Source: Pseudomonas laurylsulfativorans
GTDB taxonomy: Bacteria > Pseudomonadota > Gammaproteobacteria > Pseudomonadales > Pseudomonadaceae
DNA length: 64,000 nt
Assembly (NCBI RefSeq): GCF_002906155.1
Contig: NZ_MUJK01000001.1
Location: forward strand, 1-64,000
Reading direction: 5' to 3'
A program made the translations under genes and the position numbers. Positions 27,664 through 36,982 of this stretch are shown here, piece after piece. A model generated the notes under the pieces. The model searched no databases. It was not told the DNA's origin and saw only the letters and a program-made list of their open reading frames with translations. The stretch's first letter is position 1; every line of letters begins with the position of its first letter.

Positions 27664-28692
27664 TCAGGTATTACTTTCGGTGAATTTTTCGTAGTACAGG
27701 TGCACGCTCTCCGGTGCCTGGGCCTGCAGCCAGGTCTTGATCGACTCAACCATCGGCGGTGGCCCGCAGACGTACATATCGACCTCACCATCGCGCAGTT
27801 CAGCGGCGTCGAAGTGCTCGGCAATGTAGCCGCGCTTGCCAGCCCAGTGCGGCGACGGATCGCTGACCACCTCGGTGTAGCGAAACCCCGGGATGCGTTG
27901 TGCATAGGCCTGGATGCGCGCCTGTTCGCACAGGTCGGCCGCATCGCGCACACCGTAGTACAAGTGCACGGGTTGCTCGCAGCCGCGTTCGGCCAGTTCG
28001 TCGAGCATGCCCAGCAAGGCGGAAAGGCCGGTGCCACCGGCCACCAGGATCAGCGGCCTGGTGACGTGTCGCAGATAAAACGCGCCCAGCGGTGCCTCCA
28101 GGGCGATCTGGTCGCCCACCTGGCAGCGCTCGCGGATGTAGTTGCTCATCACCCCATCGGGCAGCAGGCGAATCAGGAACTGCAACTGATTACTGACGCT
28201 TGGCCGATTGGCGAACGAGTAAGAGCGCTTGTTCCCGGTACCTGGAATCAGCAGCCGGGCGTACTGCCCCGGCAGGAAGTCCAGTGATTGTCCGACCTGG
28301 CCCAGGTCCAGGTGCAGGTGCAGGATCGCGGTGCTCTCCGACACCTGTTGGACGGCGCTGACCGTTGCCGTGCGTTGATCGGGGCCGGCGGCATTGCACA
28401 GGCTGGAGGCGAAGTCGAAGTAGAACGCCGCGTCGGATTTGACCCGCGTCTGGCAGGTGAGCATTTTGCGTTGTTGCAGGTCCTGGCTGGAGAGGGCTTC
28501 CTCATCCACGTAGTCCTGGCTGTAATCGCCTGACTCGCAGCGTCCCTGGCAGGTTCCGCAGACGCCTTCGCGGCAGTCCAGGGGAATGTTGATGCCATTG
28601 CGCAGGGCGGCGTCGAGCAGGATTTCGTTCGGTTGTACGGGAAAGAACAGCGTTTTGCCGTCGGCAAAGCTGAACGCGACTTTATGGTTCAT
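27664..28692 (-). CDS. antC: Anthranilate 1,2-dioxygenase reductase AntC
   Basis: Electron-transfer component that passes electrons from NADH to the AntAB oxygenase. The N-terminal plant-type [2Fe-2S] ferredoxin has ligands C40, C45, C48 (CREGVCGTC) and C80 (KMLTCQT). The FAD domain shows RSYSFANRPS, and the NAD domain LVAGGTGLSALLGML and YVCGPPPMVESIKTWL. At 342 residues it matches the benzoate/anthranilate class (BenC-like). Last gene of antABC, 18 bases after antB. The neighbouring kyn genes make anthranilate the natural substrate of the complex rather than benzoate. Confidence 0.95.
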   Translation of the reverse strand: MNHKVAFSFADGKTLFFPVQPNEILLDAALRNGINIPLDCREGVCGTCQGRCESGDYSQDYVDEEALSSQDLQQRKMLTCQTRVKSDAAFYFDFASSLCNAAGPDQRTATVSAVQQVSESTAILHLHLDLGQVGQSLDFLPGQYARLLIPGTGNKRSYSFANRPSVSNQLQFLIRLLPDGVMSNYIRERCQVGDQIALEAPLGAFYLRHVTRPLILVAGGTGLSALLGMLDELAERGCEQPVHLYYGVRDAADLCEQARIQAYAQRIPGFRYTEVVSDPSPHWAGKRGYIAEHFDAAELRDGEVDMYVCGPPPMVESIKTWLQAQAPESVHLYYEKFTESNT

Positions 28693-28710
28693 GCCCCGGT
28701 CTCCTTGGAT

Positions 28711-29205
28711 TCAGAGGTGGTAGAAATCGAGTACCGAGTTGATGGTGTCGTTGAGCAGCAGCACATGCTTGCGGGTGATCAACCAGCTATCGGCGTGGGG
28801 CTTGAGGTGATAGGTCGCACGGCCAAAAAACTGCTCGGATGTCGCCAGGCGGTAATACAACGTCTGCCAGTTCAGGCGCACCTCCAGTTCACCGTTTGGC
28901 TGCGCGTCGATACGCACGTTGTTGATCTGATGCAGGGTGCGCGGCATCGGCGTCGAGGAGGCGGACTTGCCGGTGCGCAGGCGGAACACGCGGTCTTCCA
29001 GGCCTGAGCGATTGGGGTAGTAGATCAGCGACATTTCGCGCTTGGGGTCGCGGGTGTAGACGTGTTCGGAGTCCCATTGCGGCAAGTGGAACTCGCTGTG
29101 CTCGGCGAACAGCTGGAGGTAGGCGTCCCAATCCTGGGCGTCGCACAGTTCGGCTTTGCGATAGAAAAACTGTTCGACCTGGTACTGCAATTGCGCATTC
29201 ATCAT
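28711..29205 (-). CDS. antB: Anthranilate 1,2-dioxygenase small (beta) subunit AntB
   Basis: Structural subunit of the oxygenase hexamer. YQVEQFFYRKAELCDAQDWDAYLQLFAEHSEFHLPQWDSEH at the start and RRATYHLK-like FFGRATYHLKPHADSWLITRKHVLLLNDTINSVLDFYHL at the end are the ring-hydroxylating beta-subunit fold. It has 163-164 residues. Two ATGs stand in tandem; the first overlaps the antA stop (ATGA) and the second (29202) is better placed from GAGGTG, so translation is coupled to antA either way. Confidence 0.95.
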   Translation of the reverse strand: MMNAQLQYQVEQFFYRKAELCDAQDWDAYLQLFAEHSEFHLPQWDSEHVYTRDPKREMSLIYYPNRSGLEDRVFRLRTGKSASSTPMPRTLHQINNVRIDAQPNGELEVRLNWQTLYYRLATSEQFFGRATYHLKPHADSWLITRKHVLLLNDTINSVLDFYHL

Positions 29206-30593
29206 TGCACCTCACGGAGTTTCAGGGATTTGGCGTCCAGGCCATCGAGCAGGAATTGCTGCCAGTTGCGGTGCTGGTTGACGTAAAGCCCTTCGTGGGT
29301 GAATTCGGTGCCGGTCATGGCCGGGGCAATGCCGATTGCTTCGCTATTGGGCGTGGCGCCAGTGGCCCAGCGATGACTGCCGCGGGAAATATCGCTCCAG
29401 CGTTCCAGGCGCGCCTGGAAACCGCGCTGGGCTTCACGGAACTCCACCAGGTCATCCGGTGTGCCCAGGCCCGAGACGTTGAAGAAGTCCTCGAACTGGC
29501 GAATGCGGTTTTCGCGGTCGGCATCGGACTCTCCCTTGACGCCGATGCATTGGCTGACGATTTCGGTCTTGTTCCACGCCACCGGGCGGATGATGCGCAA
29601 TTGCGAGCTGATCTGATCGAGGAAAAACAGGCTCGGATAGATGTTCAGGTTACGCAGGCGATGCATCATCCACTCGGCCTTTTGCTGGCCGTGTTCTTCG
29701 ATCAGGCGCGGCATGATCGTCGCGTAGCCGGAGCGCACCGAAGGGTTGGGCATGTCGCTGAACAGCAGGCTGTGGCCATTATCGAACGCGAACCAGCCGT
29801 CATCGGTATTGGCATCGCCGGCGCCGAGCTTGCTGTAGTCGAGGGTGCCGCTGGCGGCGGTGCCGTTTTCGCTGTTGACCTGCTGGCGATGTTGCACCGT
29901 GGCCACGTAGTTATAGTGCACGGTGCTGACGTGATAACCATCGAGGCCGTTTTCGTTTTGCAGCTTCCAGTTGCCGTCGTAGGTGTAGGCCGACTTGCCG
30001 GGCAGTACCTCCAGCTCCCCGGTCGGCGACTGGGCGACCATCATGTCGAAGAACACCCGGGCATCGCCGAGGAAGTCTTCCAGGCTGTTGTCGGCGGTGA
30101 CGTCGAGGCTGATGAAAACGAAGCCCTTGTAGCTTTGGATGCGCGCCTTCTTCAGGCCGCGTGTGGCTTTGTCGAAGCCTTCCGGGTACTCGCCAGGGGC
30201 CTTGACCTTGACCAAGCGGCCGTCGCTTTTGTAGCACCAGGCATGGAAGGGGCAGGTGAAGGTCGACTGATTGCCCTTGCCGACGCGGGTCAGCGTCGTG
30301 CCGCGATGCTGGCAGGCATTGATCAGTGCATTGAGCTGGCCATCACCGTCGCGGGTGATGATCATCGGCTGGCGGCCGGCGCGCATCGTCACGAAGTCGT
30401 GGTTGTTGGCCAGTTCGCTTTCGTGGCAGGCGTAGATCCAGTTTTTCTCGAAGATCAGTTCCATCTCCAGGTCGAACAACTGCGGCTCGGTGAAGATGTC
30501 CCTGGCGATGCGGAAGACGCCTTCTGCCGGGCGGAAATCCAGGCAGCTCTGGACAAACGCTTTCCACTGCTCGACGTTTTTTTCGCCACTCAT
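29202..30593 (-). CDS. antA: Anthranilate 1,2-dioxygenase large (alpha) subunit AntA
   Basis: Catalytic Rieske oxygenase subunit; with AntB and AntC it converts anthranilate to catechol with loss of CO2 and ammonia. The Rieske site is CQHRGTTLTRVG followed by FTCPFHAWCY. The mononuclear-iron part includes NENGLDGYHVSTVHYNYVATVQH with the Asp and two His pattern. ATG 30593 (MSGEKNVEQW) has AAGGTG six bases upstream and gives 463 residues; the 13-residue extension from 30632 is not supported. It leads the antABC operon and is divergent from antR with a 375-base control region. Catechol-degrading cat genes are not in the window. Confidence 0.95.
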   Translation of the reverse strand: MSGEKNVEQWKAFVQSCLDFRPAEGVFRIARDIFTEPQLFDLEMELIFEKNWIYACHESELANNHDFVTMRAGRQPMIITRDGDGQLNALINACQHRGTTLTRVGKGNQSTFTCPFHAWCYKSDGRLVKVKAPGEYPEGFDKATRGLKKARIQSYKGFVFISLDVTADNSLEDFLGDARVFFDMMVAQSPTGELEVLPGKSAYTYDGNWKLQNENGLDGYHVSTVHYNYVATVQHRQQVNSENGTAASGTLDYSKLGAGDANTDDGWFAFDNGHSLLFSDMPNPSVRSGYATIMPRLIEEHGQQKAEWMMHRLRNLNIYPSLFFLDQISSQLRIIRPVAWNKTEIVSQCIGVKGESDADRENRIRQFEDFFNVSGLGTPDDLVEFREAQRGFQARLERWSDISRGSHRWATGATPNSEAIGIAPAMTGTEFTHEGLYVNQHRNWQQFLLDGLDAKSLKLREVQ

Positions 30594-30968
30594 GGTGTGC
30601 ACCTTTTTTATTGGGCTAATCGGTGTGCTCATTAGAGAAGCGGGGCGGGTGGCGGTCTATCCGATAAGTTGGCGAAGGCAGTCCGTAAAATTGGGGGGGG
30701 CGGGTAACAGCCTGTTGGGCAGCGATGACACAAATTGCGCACCAGGTGATAAACGGCTGCACCTGATTGCGCCAATCGGATACTGTTTTGCAATGCGTCG
30801 AGTGCGCATCGAGTGTTTTTCCGGCTTTGCCAGCCATGCTTTATCCGCATAGTTGCCGATCACTATCCGTTAAGTGGGCGCTGGCTTTTTATGGCGTGGA
30901 AGTTGCTCCTTTCCCGTCTGGTACGCGCCGTCAGAGCGCGCAGGGCAACATTCCGTGAGTGCACCGTG
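30594..30968. promoter_or_regulatory. antA-antR divergent control region
   Basis: A 375-base spacer. GCGCACCAGGTG (30737-30748) and CACCTGATTGCGC (30760-30772) form an imperfect inverted repeat that is a candidate AntR operator. A run of eight Gs stands at 30693-30700. Open frames across it, in both strands, have no recognisable product. The longer antR frame from 30813 is judged non-coding. Confidence 0.55.
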
Positions 30969-31976
30969 ATGAGTAGCAAAGTTGATCCGCAGTTTCGCGA
31001 CATTCGTGTCGACAGCGATGACCTCGAGGCCGCCAGAAGCTGGATGTCCGGTATCTGCGGCCCCCATCGACTGGTGAGCGCGACCCCGGAACGGATCCGC
31101 TTTCATCACAGCGCCAACATGTTCAAATCGATGGCCACCACCCTGGGCACTATCGAATACGGGACCGATGTCACCATCGATATCGAAGACGCCGAGCACT
31201 TCAGCAGTTACAGCCTGAGCTTGCCGCTGGTGGGCCAGCAAGAGCTGAGCAAGGATGGCAGCGTGATCAGGTCCGACCGCGATCAAGGGGTCATCGTTTC
31301 GCCCAATGAAAACCAACTGCTGGCGATTTCCGGTGACTGTCGCAAGGTTCAGGTGGTGATTACCCGAAGTGCGATGAGCGAAGCGCTGGAGGGGATGTTG
31401 CAACGGCCTCTGGACGTACCGCTGCGCTTTGAGCCGGTGATGGATGCGATCGATGGGGCATCGGCGTCCTGGTGGCGCATGGCGCGTTATTTCATCGATG
31501 AGCTGGAGCGCAGCAGCGAACTCTTCGAGCAAGTGGCCTTCACCCGGGACATCGAAAGCTCACTGATCAAAGGCTTGATCCTCGCCCAGCCCAACAACTA
31601 TTCGCAGGAGCTGCGCGACGCGCTGGGCGTGAAGTTGCCGCACTACTTGATCAGGGCTCGACAGTACATCCATGACAACGCCCGCGAAGCGTTGCACCTG
31701 GAGGACATCGAGGCCGCTGCCGGCGTTTCGCGCTTCAAGCTGTTCGATGCGTTCAAGAAGTACTTCGCCATGTCGCCGATGGTCTACCTGAAAAAGTACC
31801 GCTTGAACGCCGTGCGCCAGGAGATTCTTGAGCACGGATCGGCACGCAATATTTCCGGGATCGCCATGGGCTGGGGGTTCATGCACCTGGGGCGTTTTTC
31901 CAGCGAGTACCGCAAGCTGTTCGACGAAACGCCGAGCATGACCTTGCAACGCAACGAAGCCCGGCGCCTGTGGTAA
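30969..31976 (+). CDS. antR: AraC-family activator AntR
   Basis: Anthranilate-responsive activator of antABC. The N-terminal two-thirds is the ligand part (AraC_binding_2 type, e.g. RFHHSANMFKSMATTLGTIEYGTDVTID). The C-terminal pair of helix-turn-helix units begins at YIHDNAREALHLEDIEAAAGVSRFKLFDAFKKYFAMSP and runs to GFMHLGRFSSEYRKLFDETPS. ATG 30969 gives 335 residues, near the 330 of the P. aeruginosa protein; a GTG one codon upstream is possible. Divergent from antA. In P. aeruginosa AntR links tryptophan use, the PQS precursor pool and iron through sRNA control; whether that holds here cannot be seen. Confidence 0.92.
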   Translation: MSSKVDPQFRDIRVDSDDLEAARSWMSGICGPHRLVSATPERIRFHHSANMFKSMATTLGTIEYGTDVTIDIEDAEHFSSYSLSLPLVGQQELSKDGSVIRSDRDQGVIVSPNENQLLAISGDCRKVQVVITRSAMSEALEGMLQRPLDVPLRFEPVMDAIDGASASWWRMARYFIDELERSSELFEQVAFTRDIESSLIKGLILAQPNNYSQELRDALGVKLPHYLIRARQYIHDNAREALHLEDIEAAAGVSRFKLFDAFKKYFAMSPMVYLKKYRLNAVRQEILEHGSARNISGIAMGWGFMHLGRFSSEYRKLFDETPSMTLQRNEARRLW

Positions 31977-32013
31977 TGCTGTTCACTTAAGATATAGAGC
32001 AAACAATAAGCAG

Positions 32014-32109
32014 CCTGTGGCGAGGGAGCTTGCTCCCGTTGGACTGCGCAGCAGTCCCATTTTTAGGGCCGCTTCGCGCCCCAGCGGGAGCAAGCTCCCT
32101 CGCCACAGG
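32014..32109. repeat. REPIN of the GGCGAGGGAGC class
   Basis: CCTGTGGCGAGGGAGCTTGC (from 32014) and GCAAGCTCCCTCGCCACAGG (to 32109) are inverted around a spacer with its own small stems (ACTGCGCAGCAGT; GGGCCGCTTCGCGCCC). This REP class differs from the GTAGGAGC type found elsewhere in the window. It lies between antR and the convergent kynR. Confidence 0.92.
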
Positions 32110-32162
32110 TTTTTCACTGGCTCAAGATGCTCTTGAGTGAGCAGCAATGGGCGCCAGCGGCC

Positions 32163-32636
32163 TTATTTGCGTACCACCAGATCCAGCAACTCTTCGCGCT
32201 CCTTGATCTTTTGCAGGACGATTTCCGAACGTATATCGGTAACGCCGGCGGTGCGGTTGAGGTGATTGACGATGAAATCCGAGAAGTGTTTGAGGTTGCG
32301 GGCCTGGACCCGCAACACATAGTTGCTCGCCCCGGTGATGACGTACGCGGTGACCACTTCCGGCCACTGCTGAACCTTCTTGATGAAGGTCTCGTGCCAG
32401 TCCTCGACGTCCTGTCGCAGCGACACATGAACGATGGCTTCCAGTTCAATGCCCAGCCGCTCGGCGTTCAGCACCGCGCGATAGCCGGTGATGATTCCTT
32501 CGCTTTCCAGCAGGCGCAACCGGCGCAGGCAGGCCGAGGGTGACAAGGCGACTTTCTCCGCCAGTTCCTGATTGCTGATACGGCCATCCTGTTGCAATTG
32601 ATGCAGGATTCGCAGGTCTGTCGAGTCAAGATTCAT
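32163..32636 (-). CDS. kynR: Lrp/AsnC-family regulator KynR
   Basis: Small feast/famine regulator of 157 residues. HTH: LDSTDLRILHQLQQDGRISNQELAEKVALSPSACLRRLRLLESEGIITGY (4-53). The C-terminal RAM effector domain fills about 65-145 (VTAYVITGASNYVLRVQARNLKHFSDFIVNHLNRTAGVTDIRSEIVLQKIKE). It is divergent from kynU with a 186-base gap, the arrangement of the kynurenine-responsive KynR of P. aeruginosa and P. fluorescens, so it most likely activates kynU in the presence of kynurenine. Assignment as KynR rests on family plus position. Confidence 0.87.
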   Translation of the reverse strand: MNLDSTDLRILHQLQQDGRISNQELAEKVALSPSACLRRLRLLESEGIITGYRAVLNAERLGIELEAIVHVSLRQDVEDWHETFIKKVQQWPEVVTAYVITGASNYVLRVQARNLKHFSDFIVNHLNRTAGVTDIRSEIVLQKIKEREELLDLVVRK

Positions 32637-32822
32637 GGTTTGAATAAATCCGCGTTTATTGGGCTTTGATTCGAATAATCTGCGAGATAACTACTATAGC
32701 GCTGCTCACTTTGCACGAAAATTCTGTAAAGGTTCGTTCATTATCTCCTCATCGAAAGGCAAGCGAATGGCCTTGATTCAAGGCGTCCCGAGGGCGCCGC
32801 ATAACAAAAAACAGGACACCCA

Positions 32823-34073
32823 ATGACCACAAGAAACGATTGTCTGGCGCTTGATGCCCAGGACACGCTGGCGCACCTGCGTCAGCAGTTTGCGCTCCCT
32901 GAGGGCGTTATCTATCTCGATGGCAACTCCCTGGGCGCGCGGCCGGTCGCCGCATTGGCGCGGGCTCAAGCGGTGGTCGCCGAGGAGTGGGGCAATGGCT
33001 TGATCCGCAGCTGGAACAGTGCAGGTTGGCGCGAGCTGTCCGAACGTCTGGGCAACCGTTTGGCGGGTTTGATCGGGGCAGGGGACGGTGAAGTCGTAGT
33101 GACCGATACCACTTCGATCAACCTGTTCAAAGTGCTGAGCGCTGCTTTGCGCGTACAGGCCACCAGGTCGCCGCAGCGACGAGTGATCGTCAGCGAATCC
33201 AGCAATTTCCCCACCGACCTGTACATCGCCGAAGGCCTCGCGCAAATGCTGCAACAGGGTTACACCCTGCGCCTGGTCGACAGTCCTGAACAGTTACCGC
33301 AAGCCATTGACCAGGACACGGCAGTGGTCATGCTCACCCACGTCAATTACAAAACCGGCTACATGCACGACATGCAAGCCCTGACCGCGCTGACCCACGA
33401 ATGTGGCGCGCTGGCGATTTGGGACCTGGCCCATTCCGCGGGCGCGGTACCGGTCGACCTGCATCAGGCGGGTGCCGATTACGCCATCGGCTGCACCTAC
33501 AAGTACCTCAACGGCGGGCCGGGTTCGCAAGCCTTTGTCTGGGTGTCGCCGCAGTTGTGCGATCTGGTGCCGCAGCCGCTCTCCGGTTGGTTCGGCCATT
33601 CGCGGCAGTTCGCCATGGAGTCGCATTACGCGCCGAGCAGCGGCATCGCACGCTACCTGTGCGGCACCCAGCCGATTACCTCTCTGGCGATGGTCGAGTG
33701 CGGCCTGGACGTGTTCGCCCAGACCGACATGGCCAGCTTGCGCCGCAAATCCCTGGCCCTGACTGACTTGTTCATCGATTTGGTCGAGCAGCGTTGCGCG
33801 GCTCACGAACTGAAGCTGATCACCCCGCGTGAGCATGCCAGACGAGGCAGTCACGTCAGCTTCGAACACCCCGAAGGTTATGCGGTGATCCAGGCCCTGA
33901 TCGACCGTGGCGTGATCGGTGACTACCGCGAGCCACGCATCATGCGCTTCGGTTTTACCCCGCTGTACACGACCTTCACCGAAGTCTGGGATGCCGTACA
34001 GATTCTCGGCGAGATCCTCGACCAGAACACCTGGTCACAAGCGCGATACCAGGTTCGCCACAGCGTGACCTGA
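32823..34073 (+). CDS. kynU: Kynureninase KynU
   Basis: PLP enzyme that splits L-kynurenine into anthranilate and L-alanine. At 416 residues it has exactly the length of the classic P. fluorescens enzyme, and its PLP-binding lysine is K227 in [16 protein letters not shown], the same number. [13 protein letters not shown] and [16 protein letters not shown] are further signatures. ATG 32823 has AGGA upstream. AACAAAAAACA at 32803-32813 is A-rich like Crc/Hfq targets. Its product anthranilate is the substrate of AntABC encoded just upstream on the other strand. It is probably followed in one transcript by the porin and permease genes. Confidence 0.97.
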   Translation: MTTRNDCLALDAQDTLAHLRQQFALPEGVIYLDGNSLGARPVAALARAQAVVAEEWGNGLIRSWNSAGWRELSERLGNRLAGLIGAGDGEVVVTDTTSINLFKVLSAALRVQATRSPQRRVIVSESSNFPTDLYIAEGLAQMLQQGYTLRLVDSPEQLPQAIDQDTAVVMLTHVNYKTGYMHDMQALTALTHECGALAIWDLAHSAGAVPVDLHQAGADYAIGCTYKYLNGGPGSQAFVWVSPQLCDLVPQPLSGWFGHSRQFAMESHYAPSSGIARYLCGTQPITSLAMVECGLDVFAQTDMASLRRKSLALTDLFIDLVEQRCAAHELKLITPREHARRGSHVSFEHPEGYAVIQALIDRGVIGDYREPRIMRFGFTPLYTTFTEVWDAVQILGEILDQNTWSQARYQVRHSVT

Positions 34074-34173
34074 ACCTTCCGGCGTGCTGGTCCAGCCGCG
34101 GGCATTTTCCCGCGGCGGGCTTTCGCTCGCCCATACACCAGTTCTGCAAACACAATAATAAGGAGCACGCAGA

Positions 34174-35487
34174 ATGAAACTGTCCCTCTGGCCCGCCTTG
34201 CCGCTCGCCATTTCAAGTTGTCTTGGACAAATGGCCTGTGCTGCCACTGACAACGGGTTTGTCGAAGACAGCAGCCTGACCCTGACCAACCGCAACTTTT
34301 ATTTCTACCGCAACAACCTCAACAACCCGGGCGGTCAGAACTATCGGGACGAATGGGCCCACGGGATCATGCTCGATTACCGCTCCGGCTACACCCAGGG
34401 AACGGTGGGGTTCGGGGTCGATGCCTATGCGCAGTTGGGCATCAAGCTCGACAGTGGCAAAGGCCGCACGGGCACGGGTTTGCTGCCTGTCGATTCCGAT
34501 GGCAATCCCGAGGATGAATATTCTGAAGCCGGTGGTGCGGTGAAGGCGCGGATTTCGCAGACCGAGCTCAAGTACGGCAACCTGACACCGCTCAATCCGG
34601 TATTCGGCACCGGCAATGCGCGACTGTTCACCAGCGTCGCCACCGGCTTTCAGTTGACCAGCAATGAGCTCAAGGCATTGCAACTGGACATTGGCCACTT
34701 CACTGCTGGCAACGACAACAATTCGACCAATGCCGATGGCGCGCTTAAAGCGCTGTACGCCGGGGTGGAAACCCGCAGCGTCGACTACCTCGGCGGCAGC
34801 TATGCGCTGAGCGATCAGTTGAGTGTCAGCCTCTACGGTTCGCAGTTCACCGACATCTGGCGGCAGTACTACGGCAACGCCAACTACACCTCTGTACTGG
34901 GCGAAGGCCAGTCGCTGAACCTGGATTTCAATCTCTACCGCACCAACGATACCGGCGATAGCCTGGCCGGCAGGATTGACAACACCACCTGGTCGCTGGC
35001 CACCGCGTACACATTCGGCGCCCATCGCCTGACCCTGGCGTACCAGCGGGTCGATGGCGACGAGCCGTTCGATTACCTGGGCTTCGACCGGCAGCCAGGC
35101 ACGTCGATCTTTCTCGCCAACTCGATTCAGGTACTCGACTTCAACGCCCCCAACGAGCGCTCATGGCAACTGCGTTATGACCTGGACATGGCGCCGTTCG
35201 GCATCCCGGGCCTGAGCTTCATGTCGCGCTACGTCAGTGGCGACCACATCGACGACAGCCATTACGACGGCGGACCCAATGGCGCCTATGGGCGTTATGG
35301 CGATGACGGCAAGCGCTGGGAGCGCGACATCGAGGCGCGCTACGTCGTGCAATCGGGCAAGGCCAGGGACCTGTCGTTGCGCATACGCCAGGCGAGTGTG
35401 CGTTCCACCGCGCAAGTCGCCCGCGCCGACACCACCGACAACAACGAAGTGCGCGTCATCATCGAGTATCCACTGAGTATTTTCTGA
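34174..35487 (+). CDS. OprD-family outer-membrane porin
   Basis: Substrate-specific 18-strand channel of the OprD/OpdK family, 437 residues with a signal peptide (MKLSLWPALPLAISSCLGQMACA, cleavage about 24). Typical features: GFVEDSSLTLTNRNFYFYRNN after the signal, TQGTVGFGVDAYAQLGIKLD, and a C-terminal strand ending in Phe (VRVIIEYPLSIF) as needed for outer-membrane insertion. Lying 100 bases after kynU and before an amino-acid permease, it likely admits tryptophan, kynurenine or anthranilate; that is inference from context. AATAATAAGGAG before the start combines a good ribosome site with an A-rich motif. Confidence 0.9.
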   Translation: MKLSLWPALPLAISSCLGQMACAATDNGFVEDSSLTLTNRNFYFYRNNLNNPGGQNYRDEWAHGIMLDYRSGYTQGTVGFGVDAYAQLGIKLDSGKGRTGTGLLPVDSDGNPEDEYSEAGGAVKARISQTELKYGNLTPLNPVFGTGNARLFTSVATGFQLTSNELKALQLDIGHFTAGNDNNSTNADGALKALYAGVETRSVDYLGGSYALSDQLSVSLYGSQFTDIWRQYYGNANYTSVLGEGQSLNLDFNLYRTNDTGDSLAGRIDNTTWSLATAYTFGAHRLTLAYQRVDGDEPFDYLGFDRQPGTSIFLANSIQVLDFNAPNERSWQLRYDLDMAPFGIPGLSFMSRYVSGDHIDDSHYDGGPNGAYGRYGDDGKRWERDIEARYVVQSGKARDLSLRIRQASVRSTAQVARADTTDNNEVRVIIEYPLSIF

Positions 35488-35572
35488 TCCGTGTCCTGCT
35501 GTGCGTGGCTGATCCCCACCGTTAAACCCACGACGTGCTCTTCAAGAAAGACAACATCCAGAGGACATAAAA

Positions 35573-36982
35573 ATGACCGATAACGCCGGTTTCGAAACGA
35601 TATCCAACCGTGAACACGGCCTGCGGCGTCAGCTGACGTCGGGGCAGATGAGCATGATCGCCATTGGTGGTGCGATTGGCACCGGGCTGTTCATGGGTAG
35701 CGCCTATGCCATCGGTTATGCCGGGCCGAGCGTGCTGCTCAGCTATGGGATTGGCGCAATCATCACCTTGCTGCTGATGGGCTGCCTGGCGGAAATGACC
35801 GTGGCCCATTCGACCTCGGGTTCGTTCGGTGCCTACGCCGAATTTTATGTCAGCCCGCTGGCCGGGTTCCTGGTGCGCTATGCCTATTGGGCGGCGATTG
35901 TGCTGGCGGTCGGCACGGAAGTGACGGCGGTGGCGATGTACATGAAGTACTGGTTTGCCAACGTGCCGGAGTGGATCTGGATCGTCTCGTTCTCCAGCGT
36001 ATTGATCGTGCTCAATGCCATCAGCGTGAAGACCTTCGGCACCTTCGAGTACTGGTTCTCGACCATCAAGATCGGCGCGATCGTCGGCTTCATCATCCTG
36101 GCGGTGTACGTGGTGTTCGGTTCCGGCAACCCGGAATACGGCGTGCACAATTACACCGCTCACGGCGGCTTCTTCCCCAATGGTTTGCAAGGGATGTGGA
36201 TAGCGGTGATCGTGTCGATCTTCAGCTACCTGAGCGTGGAGATGATCGCGGTGGCTGCCGGTGAGGCGAAAGACCCAGAGCAAGCGGTAAAGAAAGCCTT
36301 TCGCGGGACCATCGTGCGATTGGTGGTGTTCTACCTGCTGACCCTGGCGTTGATGCTGGCGATCGTGCCTTGGGTCCAGGCCGGTCATGCCCAGAGTCCG
36401 TTCGTCACGGTGATGCAAGCCATCGGCATTCCCGGCGCCACCGGTGTGATGAATTTCGTGATCCTGATTGCGGCGTTGTCAGCGATGAACAGCCAGCTGT
36501 ACATCACCACGCGCATGATGTTCAGCCTGTCGCGTGCCGGCTATGCGCCAAAATCCATGGGTGTGTTGAGCAAGACCGGGATCCCGTTGAACGCACTGTT
36601 GCTCTCCAGTTCGGGTATCGCCCTGGCGACGTTGCTCAACATCCTGTACCCGGAAAGTTCGTTCACCCTGATGATGGCGATCTCGATGTTCGGCGCGATC
36701 TTTACCTGGTTCATGATCTTCCTCACGCACTACTGCTTCCGTCGTTTTCACGAACGTAATGGCAACCGCAAACTGTCGTTCCGCATGCGTCTGTTTCCCT
36801 ACAGCACCTTGCTGGGGTTAGTCCTGATGGGGGCGGTGATGATCACGACCTACTTCACTGAAGCCTTCAAGATGACCCTGGTGTTCGGTGTGCCGTTCCT
36901 GCTGGTGCTGTCGATTGTCTACGGTGTTTTCTTCAGGAAAACCAGGGCCGTTGCGGCGTTGAGTCCGCTGCCCAAGGGCTAG
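35573..36982 (+). CDS. APC-family amino acid permease (AroP/PheP-like)
   Basis: Inner-membrane transporter of 469 residues with 12 predicted helices. The family motif AIGGAIGTGLFMGSAYAIGYAGPSVLLSYGIG opens the first span; EYWFSTIKIGAIVGFI and FSYLSVEMIAVAAGEAKDPEQAVKKAFRG are typical of the AAT subfamily that carries aromatic and other amino acids by proton symport. Position after kynU and the porin points to uptake of tryptophan or kynurenine. It would complete a path from outer membrane to catechol together with kynU and antABC. Substrate not provable from sequence. Confidence 0.88.
   Translation: MTDNAGFETISNREHGLRRQLTSGQMSMIAIGGAIGTGLFMGSAYAIGYAGPSVLLSYGIGAIITLLLMGCLAEMTVAHSTSGSFGAYAEFYVSPLAGFLVRYAYWAAIVLAVGTEVTAVAMYMKYWFANVPEWIWIVSFSSVLIVLNAISVKTFGTFEYWFSTIKIGAIVGFIILAVYVVFGSGNPEYGVHNYTAHGGFFPNGLQGMWIAVIVSIFSYLSVEMIAVAAGEAKDPEQAVKKAFRGTIVRLVVFYLLTLALMLAIVPWVQAGHAQSPFVTVMQAIGIPGATGVMNFVILIAALSAMNSQLYITTRMMFSLSRAGYAPKSMGVLSKTGIPLNALLLSSSGIALATLLNILYPESSFTLMMAISMFGAIFTWFMIFLTHYCFRRFHERNGNRKLSFRMRLFPYSTLLGLVLMGAVMITTYFTEAFKMTLVFGVPFLLVLSIVYGVFFRKTRAVAALSPLPKG

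Noticed and set aside
29205..30635. A 476-codon open frame antisense to antA
   Set aside because: It mirrors the antA gene exactly; the Rieske motif is on the minus strand.
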